Source: Bactericera cockerelli (Eukaryota > Arthropoda > Insecta > Hemiptera > Triozidae). From it: 64,000 bases of DNA. The first letter of the stretch is position 1. Each line of letters starts with the position of its first letter. The position numbers were made by a program, and so were the translations under genes. Below are positions 37,201 to 49,600 of the stretch, one piece after another. The DNA lies in NCBI GenBank assembly GCA_024516035.1, contig CM044957.1, positions 19,553,031 through 19,617,030 of the forward strand. The letters run 5' to 3'. The notes beneath the pieces were generated by a model that was given only the letters and a program-made list of their open reading frames with translations, did no database searches and was not told the DNA's origin.

Positions 37201-40200
37201 AAAGATTTTTTCCTGCCTTCAACCAATAAAAAAATTCAACTAATGTCATGAATTTTTTTTTTTTTTTAAATACATCGAACCCCGATCTCCAGCGCAGCGT
37301 CCCAATCCTGCCTTCAACCAAAAAAAATTCAACTAATGTCATGAAAAAAAAAAAATTAAATACATCGAACCTCGAACTCCAGCGCAACGTCGAAAGTCTC
37401 CCTTACCTTCTCGCCCGCAATCTTGAGTAGCCTGAGCTTGGACACGAGGCTGGCGGCTGTCTGGGGCAGCACGTAGCCTATGAGCCGCCCGTCCAGCATC
37501 ACGGTGAGGGCGGCCTCGGGGAGGGAGGAGAGGAGGGGGGTGAGGGGGAGCATGCCCAGGCTCGTGAGCACGGGGGGAATCTGAGCCGCGACCAGAGGAG
37601 GGCAGTACGCGGAGATCTGAGGGAGAAGTAATTGGGAAACATACATGTAGGGTTAAGAAATATACATGTAGGGTTAAGAAATATACATGTAGGGTTAAGA
37701 AATATACATGTAGGGTTAAGAAATATACATGTAGGGTTAAGAAATATACATGTAGGGTTAAGAAACACATATGTAGTGCAGATCCTGTAGCATCACTCTT
37801 CCGGTTAATTCCGGGTACCCCCTTGTACATGTCGGGAAATACCTCAGTCAAGTAGTATTTGGTATTGGTATAAGTAGGGCTGTCGGCTACGAAAGCTCTT
37901 TGTCACTGCGACCTTAAATAGATCTTTTGTGACATGCCCCTGTAACTCTAAAAGATATCAAAGCTATTAATGTAGCTTAAGATTCTTTTAGGACTGATTT
38001 CAGTAACTTCTTTAGGTGTTAGAATCAGTCTTGAGAAGTGTTTCAGTCGAGCGTGTGAGGCTGCTCCACATTCACAGAGAATGTGTTTTGCTGTCTCTGG
38101 GGCCTCTTTACAGAGACTACATTTTAGGTCTTGAGCAATGTCCATTTGTTCAGACTGTAGTTGAGGCTACAGTGGCCTGTTAAAAGCCAGTAAGGATTCC
38201 TCTTTGCTCAGACAGAGCATTTCTTTTGCTCTTTTGGGCCAATAAGTTAGGACAGTCAAGTAGTAACCGTGGCCGAGTGAAATAGCGCACTAGGCTTACA
38301 CGCCCATGTGACCTGGGTTCAGTCCCCAGCAGGACAGGATGTCCAGGGTCGAATCATAGCTCGTGAGGAAAAATAAGTAACTGCTTTAATGTGAGCAGCG
38401 ACCAGTGGAGGAATTATAGGCAAAAATAAGATATTGGGATATTGAAGATACAGAAGATACTATAATTCTGCGCTATCTACTAAAAATGTGATGTAACACA
38501 AAGAAACACATTTATTTATTTTATATCCTCGGTTAGCTCTGTTTACCTTGCAGTTAGTGGTCAGATGGTTGAGCAGACCACAGGGGGTGCCGTCAGGGGT
38601 GTGTACGGGGCAGATGAAGCCCCAGGCGTCTGTCCTGAGCTGGCGGGGTTCCGAGGACCTCATCTGCTGGAAGTAGGAGCCCCTGTGCACGGCCCTGAAG
38701 TGAGACATGTAGCGCATGCGGTTGATGTTCTCCGCCATTATCACGAACCCTGGCGGGAGATTCAAACAGAGGATAAGCATCTATAAATCGTTGGCGATTG
38801 AAATAGCTAATTATCTATAAAATGAAGCTGTCTGTGTGTATGTATGTATACTATGTATGTACGTTCTTTATACAAATCCACACCGTCTGACCGACAAACT
38901 TGAAATTTTGCAAATAGGTTCGTTTGGATCAGAGAATTCTTCTAGGCTCAAGTTAAGCTACACGGAGTAAGGACAAAAGAGGATGGGTGACACAGAAAAT
39001 CTTCACTTTTTTTTGGCCCTGAATGAATTTTTTTCTTAAAATATAAAGTGACGACCTATCTCCTCAAAATAGAGATTTGAGCTTTCATTTGACATATCGA
39101 TCTCGAAATTCTGATGAGCCGTCCCAGATCTACGCCGGGTAAGGTCTTGAATACTATGTGAAACGCTCATATATTTTCAAAATTCATCAAAGTCGGGTGT
39201 ACCGTTCACGAGATATAAGCGGTTAAGAAAAACGTTAGAGGTCAGGCGCATGGTCTCTATGACCCAAAATTTCGTTAAAATCCGTTGAGTAGTTTCTGAA
39301 ATTTGCGCGTTACAAGGAATATGTTTAACAGACCGACAGACAGGCAGACACAAAACCAAAATTTCTAAGGTATGTATGTGTGTGTGATAGTTATCTATAA
39401 ATTGCTAGATATTGAAATAGAGAATGAATCAATAAATCTTTAGAGGTTGCAATAGATAAATTGTTGGAGATTGAAAAATATAACTTACATCCTTAATTTG
39501 ATAGAGAATTACCATCTGTAAATTGCAAATGTATAAACATACCTGAGGCTTGCATGAGTTGCAGAGAAGAGTTCTTGCCGCTATGTACATTACCGGTAGC
39601 CAGGAAGTTGTTCAGTGAGTTCTCTATAGTGCTCGACCGAAAGGATCCACTCACATCGGCTGCAAAATAAAGTCAAATAATTCAATGCTGTCAATGAAAT
39701 TATAACTATTGTTCCACCAATTCTAAAAATATACTAGATACTAGTCCCGAGAGAGATGTCCCAGCGGTCAAGACGGCGCCGTAGCATCGGTCGATCTGGT
39801 ATTCCAGAGTTTGCGAGTTCGAAACCCAGCCGGGACATGACAAGTGATCCTCCCATTTGGGATAACGACCACATAATAATGCGTCAAGGGCTTACTACTG
39901 CTGGAATAATGGGACTTATTAGTCCAAGTCGGGCAGTATAAAGACCATATTATTTTTATTGCTAATGATTCTTAAATTATCCGACGATCTCAAGTCTAGG
40001 TTTTTTTTATCGCTTAGTGCAAATTTATGAGAGAGAAAAATATAAATTCGTGAAAATGTTCAACCATTGTTCGTTCGCTGCTAACGCTGCTAACAAAAGC
40101 AGCCACTTATTTTTTCTCACGAGGTATAAATAGAAACGGGATTTTTTATACGAGAATTGACGGGATGTGTTCCCATTTATTACAAAATTAAAATTAAAAA

Positions 40201-40597
40201 CAAAAATCACATATATAATTCATTTTGACAACAAAAAACATATCCACTTTGGCGTTATATTTTTTTCCTAATTTCTACATTCGCTGGAATGGGGAGAATT
40301 CGCCGATGTTCGTTTTGAAATAAATAAGAGTAGAAAAACAGGAAAAAATAAAAAGGTGTATGTATTTCAAGCTTCAACCAGCCTCTCTTGCCTCTCCCTG
40401 TCTAAACTCCATAACCACTACAACAACAACAACATACACAAAAAAGCTCTTCGCCTGATTCATTCGATGCCACTTACATTCCTTTATCGTGCCAATCTGA
40501 GTGCCTTTTTCTTTCTTCAAAAGATTCAGCTTGGCGGAGACTAGTAGGTTCACGAGTTTGTCTTTGAGGACCTGGGAACGAAACAAAAATTGTAATG

Positions 40598-40641
<44 letters not shown>

Positions 40642-43600
40642 AGGTGAAATTGTAGACTTGAGGACAGACCAGCCAACCCTAACCAGTCTGGCTAGCAGGC
40701 AGATTTATAAGGATCTAATAAATTTATAAGGATCGCTAATTTGGTAAGAGAATTTGAAAAAACGCGGGGTATTTTACGCTTCTGCAAAAAACGGCACAAA
40801 AAGATCGATATTTTTTAACGAAGAAAAAAGAATTCACCTGTAGATACAAGGACCCCCCCGTCAACACTTCGTGCAAGGTGATGCTGTCCTCGCTGTCTGG
40901 CTGGGTTGTCCCCTGCACCACACTGAACAGCTTGCAGGTCATGTGGCTCAGACACAGGAACTTGTCCCAGTAGTCCTCCAGGTGGGGTAGCACACAGTTC
41001 CTGGGGGATGGAGAAAATCAAAAATCGTTTGACAATGTAGGTGACTGCACCAACATTCTTTTTCTCCTTTCAAATAGGTAGTTCTTTCAAACTTTCAAGT
41101 AACTTTTAGCGCGATTAGCTCAGTGGTTAATCACTCGCTTGCCATGCGGAGGGTCTCGGGTTCGATCCCCCGTGCCGACAAAAATTTGTATTCTTAATTT
41201 GGTTACAATTGTTTGTAAGGGATACCTTCCGGTACGCTCGTGTTGCCTCAGCACCTAAATGGGAAGTATTGTGTCACTTCTCGCCCATCAGAGGGGAGGC
41301 ATACTACGGGATGGGCAAGCTACAACACAGACCACAAGCGTCCACAGTAGCTCCTGTTTTATGGCTACGAAATAAAAAAGGCTGTGAAACACTCATCTTT
41401 AAAACGACAAAAAACTGACTTTCAGGGTTTCAATTAACTGACTTTCCATTAATTTCATTTGTAATAAATGGAAAGTGAACAAGGTTTTTTGATACTTACA
41501 TATACCTTGTTTCCCTGTACTGATTGTTTCTGAAAAGTACAGTCAGTACTTAAAGAAGGACAAGAGAATAAGATGCATGTATTTTTAAAACATTATAAAC
41601 ATTATTTTTATTATAACCTGAGAGAGGCTAGTAGAGAAGTCTCAATATCAATTGATAATTCACATGGCGCATACAACGTTTCTTGGTCATAGAATATACT
41701 TCATGAATTTTACGAAATAAGTTTTAAATTTTAAAATTTATTTATTTAACAGACGTTTACATCATCAGAGGTCTGCCTGTGCTAGCAGCTCCTCCACCAC
41801 TTCATCATCAATTTCTTCATTTTGATTTTTATAATCAATCATTATACTTTCTAATGTTCTTTTCAGCACCACATTCTGGATGTAGCCTTGCACTTTTTTG
41901 TTAATACCCAGTACTGCCATGTGTTTTTTGAAATACTTTGTCACCAGACCATCCCATGTTAACACTATTGGTACTAAAGTCACTTTGGCTTTGCCATACA
42001 TCAGAGATAGTTCTTTTCCCAACAAATCATACTTTCTTCCTTTTGTTATTTCCGTTGTTGCCAATATTCTCTTGCTTGTGATTCCAACTTCAATCAATGT
42101 AATTTCATTTGTTCTCAGATCGTGTATTAGGAGATCTGGTTTATTGTTTTCTATGCGTAGCTCTGTTTGGATGGGTACATCAGATTTAATTTTCACTCTT
42201 TCACTTGATAGTACATTTTCAACTTATAATTATGGTAAATAGTAAATGACTTTAAATCCAGAAACTTTCACAGTGGTGTAAATAACAATTCTGGATTGAA
42301 AAATGAGTAGGTACTTTCAACTGATAATTATGATATTGGTCATATCATGACGAGAGTTTCTGAGCAAAGCAGAGTACTAGTTAATCAAACTGATCAGAGC
42401 TCACTTATAAATTTTGATCCATTTCTTAGTCTAGCTCGACGTTGCTTAACATAATGTCATTAAAAAATTATAAGCTAGTATTAGTATGGAACATATCCTA
42501 AAAATTTCAGCTTGATTGGACAAAAATTGCAGCTTTTATCGCATTTTGATAAATACATTTTTACCCATTTCTTAGCCTACCTCGACGTTGTATGTTATGA
42601 GTTAATACGATTATAACATTCTGTTAAGATTGCGTGCAAAAAATGGAATAACAAATAACTACCACATGATTCAGCATGAAAAATTACACTGATTTGATGC
42701 ATCACACTATGTTTTATACTTTTATTACGAAGACATGACCAGTTAGATTAAAATTCCGTTTGATCAAAGTATCGAGTGAGGGATCGATTAGGAGTAGAAT
42801 TTGAATATCAAATAAAAAGGACGGGTCCCATTTAAAATTCGAAAGTTAATAATCGTCCCTGATCCCCTGTGGGGACAAATGTGTTGCCCCCCCCCCCCCC
42901 CCCCCCCTGAAAATAAATTGTTTCACTACACTAAATAACAATAATGCAAATTGCAGGACTTTTCTCACACCCTATATTTACTTTGGTTCTCGATTTACAA
43001 CAGATGATACCTATGGAGTAGGTACCTCTTTTATGTAAATTCAGAAGTGAGCTTCTCTGATCAGTTTGATGAACTAGTTAGATTGAGACGAAGACTTTAC
43101 TCGAGTTATCCAAGAGAAACTGGTGAATTCGTCGTGCGACATACTTTGAGCAAACTCATCATGACCACTGATGCATGGGACCCAAACTGTTATCCTAAAG
43201 GCCAATCAAACTTATCTTGCACCAAACGAAATATTACATCCACAAATATTCACCAAAACAGACTCTGTTCGTCCTCAGAAAAAGTGACTTCAAAATTCTT
43301 AGTTATTCCCTTCCTGTATTTACACAACAAAGCAACTCACTACATTACCGGTGTATTCAAAACCTTCGACTAGTACAAGTGATTTGTTTTCTTTGACTGA
43401 GTGGAGAAATATTAATTATCAAAGTCGCTTGAAAAAAAAAAAAAAAAAAACTTGACCGTCAAGCTAAATCGCTCCAAACAACATCATTTAAATTCAGAAG
43501 CGACAAAACTGTGATTTTTCATTGGCTTCAACCATTTTACCGAGAAAGTCCAGACCTGAGTCAAGATTTCAAGTGAACACAGCCCCGACCGTACCATGAA

Positions 43601-46600
43601 GCGGTACCAGGTCTACCAGGCGAGCGAGCCAGAGCCTCGGCCCATGAGAAAGCAGCGGCAGGGGAAGCGCGGGACCAGCGACAGCAACACGGTGGTGGTG
43701 TACACAGAGCCGGAGGTGAGGAAGCGGCTGTCCAGCACTGCCATGCTGCTGGATGAGTTCGAGAAGGAGATCAAGAAGAAGGAGAAACTCAACCGACAGC
43801 TGCACGACAAGTGTGCCACCAAGACCAAGGAGAGGTAATGAGTAGCAACAGGTGGTTCAATACAACAACACTTGGCAGTTATAATAATAGAATAGAATAG
43901 AATAGAATAGAATAGAATAGAATATAGGTACCTTGTTTATACTGCCGAGGTAAGACTGAAAAGTCCCTTTACTCCAGCAGTCAAACAGGTCTTATATATT
44001 TTATAGGATAAATAATAAGAGATAATATGAAAGATAAGGTCCTTTATTTTGCTAATGGTTTTGATTTTATCTGTCCCACATCAAATCAGAAAGAAAATAA
44101 TTTGTACAAAATTTTTAATTGTATTCTTGTACTAACGGATCCGGATTTAAGGGTGAACTCAACCTGTGTATGAAGTTGTTCCTTAAGTTCATGATTAAAT
44201 CTGGCCGTTAGTGATAATGCAAGCCATAATTTATGCAATTGGTTACAAAACTATTGTACGAAGTTCATAAATCAAAACTAAGAAAAAATATTAACTCAGT
44301 TCTCTCAATGTACGAGATTCACTCTTTAATTTTTTTTTATGGATAGCAAAATGTTTGTATGGATAACTGACTACTTCTAAAGCATAACAAGAATGCAATA
44401 TCTTTATGTGCAGCAAATCATGAGTTCAAGTTGATAGTACATAATATGTACAAAGAAACCACATTTTACATTAAAAGTTGAATTTATTTCTAGGTACAAG
44501 AGAGCGTCAAGGCGACAAATGGACTGTCCTCTGTGTAACATGCGTCTGGACTCCAACAACAATCTAGTGGAAATGTAACGAAGCTTGAGCTTTGTTGTTA
44601 TGGCAAGTTCAATAAACATTACCATATTGTAACGGAAAAGCCTGGATTAAAATATAAGTATAGAGTATAAGCAATTATCATTGAGACTGACAATTTTTTG
44701 CTTTATTTATTTAACTGGATAGTTAAAAAATATACTTATAACTATTCAAATAATGTTTATGATGTTTTACAAGAACCGTATGAAAGTTATAAGTAAACAA
44801 TTAGTATAAAAAACACTACACACAGGTACTTTATGTAAAAACAATACCTGTTGAAATATGTGAAGAAAACAATTAATTCAGAGCGAGACACTGGTTTTTC
44901 CCTGTTTAAGTTCCCCCAGGCAGACCAGATGAATTTTAATAATAAATTAATGATAACACAGGTTAATTTATTATTAAAATTAAACCCGGGTTCGAACCCC
45001 CGCGCCGACAAAAATTTGTATTCTTAATTTGGTTACAATTGTTTGTAAGGGATACCTTCCGGTGCGCTCGTGTTGACCCAGCACCTAAATGGGAAGTATT
45101 GTGTCACTTCTCGCCCATCAGAGGGGAGGCATACTACGGGATGGGCAGGCTACAACACAGACCACAAGCGTCTACAGTAGCTCCTGTTTCATGGCTACGA
45201 AATAAAAAAGGCTGTGAAACACTCATCTTTAAAAAAAAAAAAAAAAAAAAAAATGTGCCATTTGGTTTTTTACGGTTTGGTATATTTTTTACACCTGAAA
45301 AACAAATATATATAACACTTGATCCATCTCGAAGTACAAGACCTACACACTCTACACAGTGTTGAGAGTGTTGAACACCTTTTTTGAAAAATACGTGGTT
45401 GTTTCCCAATAAGGTATCGTGCATAGTCTGGTAATCCGCACTAGTCTGGTAATCCAGGTAGCGTAGGGATCCGTTGATTTGAATTTTTCTTTTCCTCATT
45501 AATTTGAGTATATTTACTTGTATAACATAACCATTTTTACTGTAGCAGACTCCCAACTCTGACTGATCAACACTTGCCCATCCCTCCTCTATGATGGGGG
45601 ATAAGTGACACAATACTTGTCATTAAGTGCTGGATCAACGCGAGCGCACCGGAAGGTATCCCTTACAAACAACTGTTACTAAATTTTTATTTAAAAAAAT
45701 TGCCGGCTTTTTTGGGATACGAACCCGGGATTTTCCGCATGGCAAGCGAGTATCTTACCACTGAGCTAATCATGGGCTTCATTCACTGGAATCTCACAAA
45801 CTAGCTGCTCACATTAAACTAACTCAGCCTGAGTAGGGTTGAGAATAGCCAGTATCACGAGAGTTCGACTTTGACTGGTCACAAACCCAATCTTGACCTC
45901 GTTGTACGATGCTTAACTTCAGTGATCTGATGAGAACTGCTGTATTCAAGTTGTCATCCACGATGGCTATAACATGGGCTGCGTCCAAGTGCGTCCCGGT
46001 CCAACTTTTGACCCTTCACGATAGCCCAAAAGCGTCCTGGGTTTTTTCGATCCATAGGTCATGTGCGTCCCGCTCTTACCTGTGTCGATTCATAGGTCGT
46101 GTGCATCCCACTCTTACCTGTATCATGATTTATAGGTAGGTCTTACATATAAAGTACCTATATATGAGCTAAGAGTAGTATTATACCTATTGTATGTATA
46201 TTATTCTTAATGTAAACAAACCAAATCACTCGAATTTTGAATTAATAAATTATACGTTCAGTACCTATAATTAATATTTTGTTGACTAAAATGTACTTAC
46301 GCCAGAATAAAGTCGCATATCTCCACCTCACTCAAGTGTCTCAGGTCATACAGCTTCTCCTTGAGAATCTGGCCTAAGAAGACCTTGGCGTCTTGCTGAG
46401 TGTGGATGCCCTCCTCGTGTAGACCTTGCATCATGGCTAGCAGACATCTGTGGGGGATGGGATTGAATATTAATATACTACCTAGAACCAGACCTTGCAT
46501 CATAGCTAGCAGACATCTGTGGGAGATGGGATACGATAATAATATACTACCTAGAACCAGACCTTGCATCATGGCTAGCAGACATCTGTGGGAGATGGGA

Positions 46601-49600
46601 TTGAATATTAATATACTACCTAGAACCAGACCTTGCATCATAGCTAGCAGACATCTGTGGGAGATGGGACTGAATATTAATATACTACCTAGAACCAGAC
46701 CTTGCATCATAGCTAGCAGACATCTGTGGGAGATGGGATTGAATATTAATATACTACCTAGAACCAGACCTTGCATCATGGCTAGCAGACATCTGTGGGA
46801 GATGGGATAGAATATTAATATACTACCTAGAACCAGACCTTGCATCATAGCTAGCAGACATCTGTGGGAGATGGGATACGATAATAATATACTACCTAGA
46901 ACCAGACCTTGCATCATGGCTAGCAGACATCTGTGGGGGATGGGACTGAATATTAATATACTACCTAGAACCAGACCTTGCATCATAGCTAGCAGACATC
47001 TGTGGGAGATGGGATACGATAATAATATACTACCTAGAACCAGACCTTGCATCATGGCTAGCAGACATCTGTAGGGGATGGGACTGAATATTAATATACT
47101 ACCTAGAACCAGACCTTGCATCATGGCTAGCAGACATCTGTGGGAGATGGGATTGAATATTAATATACTACCTAGAACCAGACCTTGCATCATGGCTAGC
47201 AGACATCTGTGGGAGATGGGATTGAATATTAATATACTACCTAGAACCAGACCTTGCATCATAGCTAGCAGACATCTGTGGGAGATGGGATAGAATATTA
47301 ATATACTACCTAGAACCAGACCTTGCATCATAGCTAGCAGACATCTGTGGGAGATGGGATACGATAATAATATACTACCTAGAACCAGACCTTGCATCAT
47401 GGCTAGCAGACATCTGTGGGGGATGGGATTGAATATTAATATACTACCTAGAACCAGACCTTGCATCATGGCTAGCAGACATCTGTGGGAGATGGGATAC
47501 GATAATAATATACTACCTAGAACCAGACCTTGCATCATGGCTAGCAGACATCTGTGGGGGATGGGACTGAATATTAATATACTACCTAGAACCAGACCTT
47601 GCATCATAGCTAGCAGACATCTGTGGGAGATGGGATACGATAATAATATACTACCTAGAACCAGACCTTGCATCATGGCTAGCAGACATCTGTGGGGGAT
47701 GGGACTGAATATTAATATACTACCTAGAACCAGACCTTGCATCATAGCTAGCAGACATCTGTGGGGGATGGGATTGAATATTAATATACTACCTAGAACC
47801 AGACCTTGCATCATGGCTAGCAGACATCTGTGGGAGATGGGATACGATAATAATATACTACCTAGAACCAGACCTTGCATCATGGCTAGCAGACATCTGT
47901 GGGAGATGGGATACGATAATAATATACTACCTAGAACCAGACCTTGCATCATAGCTAGCAGACATCTGTGGGGGATGGGATAGAATATTAATATACTACC
48001 TAGAACCAGACCTTGCATCATGGCTAGCAGACATCTGTGGGAGATGGGATAGAATATTAATATACTACCTAGAACCAGACCTTGCATCATGGCTAGCAGA
48101 CATCTGTGGGGGATGGGATAGAATATTAATATACTACCTAGAACCAGACCTTGCATCATGGCTAGCAGACATCTGTGGGAGATGGGATAGAATATTAATA
48201 TACTACCTAGAACCAGACCTTGCATCATAGCTAGCAGACATCTGTGGGAGATGGGATACGATAATAATATACTCACTACCTAGAACCATATAGCACATCA
48301 CTGCAAAAAAATTCTCAAAACCAAAATTATTACATCATGCTGGTCAATTTATTATGTTGCTATAGATTACACATGCCACAGTTTTCCCTACTACCTAGAA
48401 CCAGACCTTGCATCATAGCTAGCAGACATCTGTGGGGGATGGGACTGAATATTAATATACTACCTAGAACCAGACCTTGCATCATAGCTAGCAGACATCT
48501 GTGGGAGATGGGATACGATAATAATATACTACCTAGAACCAGACCTTGCATCATGGCTAGCAGACATCTGTGGGGGATGGGACTGAATATTAATATACTA
48601 CCTAGAACCAGACCTTGCATCATGGCTAGCAGACATCTGTGGGAGATGGGATTGAATATTAATATACTACCTAGAACCAGACCTTGCATCATAGCTAGCA
48701 GACATCTGTGGGAGATGGGATTGAATATTAATATACTACCTAGAACCAGACCTTGCATCATAGCTAGCAGACATCTGTGGGAGATGGGATTGAATATTAA
48801 TATACTACCTAGAACCAGACCTTGCATCATAGCTAGCAGACATCTGTGGGAGATGGGATAGAATATTAATATACTACCTAGAACCAGACCTTGCATCATA
48901 GCTAGCAGACATCTGTGGGAGATGGGATACGATAATAATATACTACCTAGAACCAGACCTTGCATCATGGCTAGCAGACATCTGTGGGGGATGGGATTGA
49001 ATATTAATATACTACCTAGAACCAGACCTTGCATCATGGCTAGCAGACATCTGTGGGAGATGGGATACGATAATAATATACTACCTAGAACCAGACCTTG
49101 CATCATGGCTAGCAGACATCTGTGGGAGATGGGATACGATAATAATATACTACCTAGAACCAGACCTTGCATCATAGCTAGCAGACATCTGTGGGGGATG
49201 GGATAGAATATTAATATACTACCTAGAACCAGACCTTGCATCATGGCTAGCAGACATCTGTGGGAGATGGGATAGAATATTAATATACTACCTAGAACCA
49301 GACCTTGCATCATAGCTAGCAGACATCTGTGGGAGATGGGATACGATAATAATATACTCACTACCTAGAACCATATAGCACATCACTGCAAAAAATTTCT
49401 CAAAACCAAAATTATTACATCATGCTGGTCAATTTATTATGTTGCTATAGATTACACATGCCACAGTTTTCCCTATGGCTGGCTTTAATTTTTCTCGACG
49501 ATACCACATAATTTTTAAACTTTTCAGGTTTTCCCGCACTAGAGATATAGAGATCAGTAAATGATTGAGTAAGTTGTTTATATTGTAAAATTAGCCAACG

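Noticed and set aside
41110..41180. Functional tRNA-Gly(GCC) gene
   Set aside because: Similarity is clear, but the acceptor stem does not pair fully (GCGATTA against GTGCCGAC) and it is fused to the family B SINE body.
43047..43373. A 108-codon frame just upstream of the nested gene
   Set aside because: It begins only at GTG, has no domain I recognise, and is separated from the nested gene by stops and an A tract. It could be a mobile-element remnant, but I cannot support it.
46297..48276. A 659-codon minus-strand open frame, with long plus-strand frames opposite
   Set aside because: It is a stop-free 69-bp repeat read many times. Only its last ~49 codons are real Polr1B exon; the rest is intron-like unless alternative acceptors are proven.
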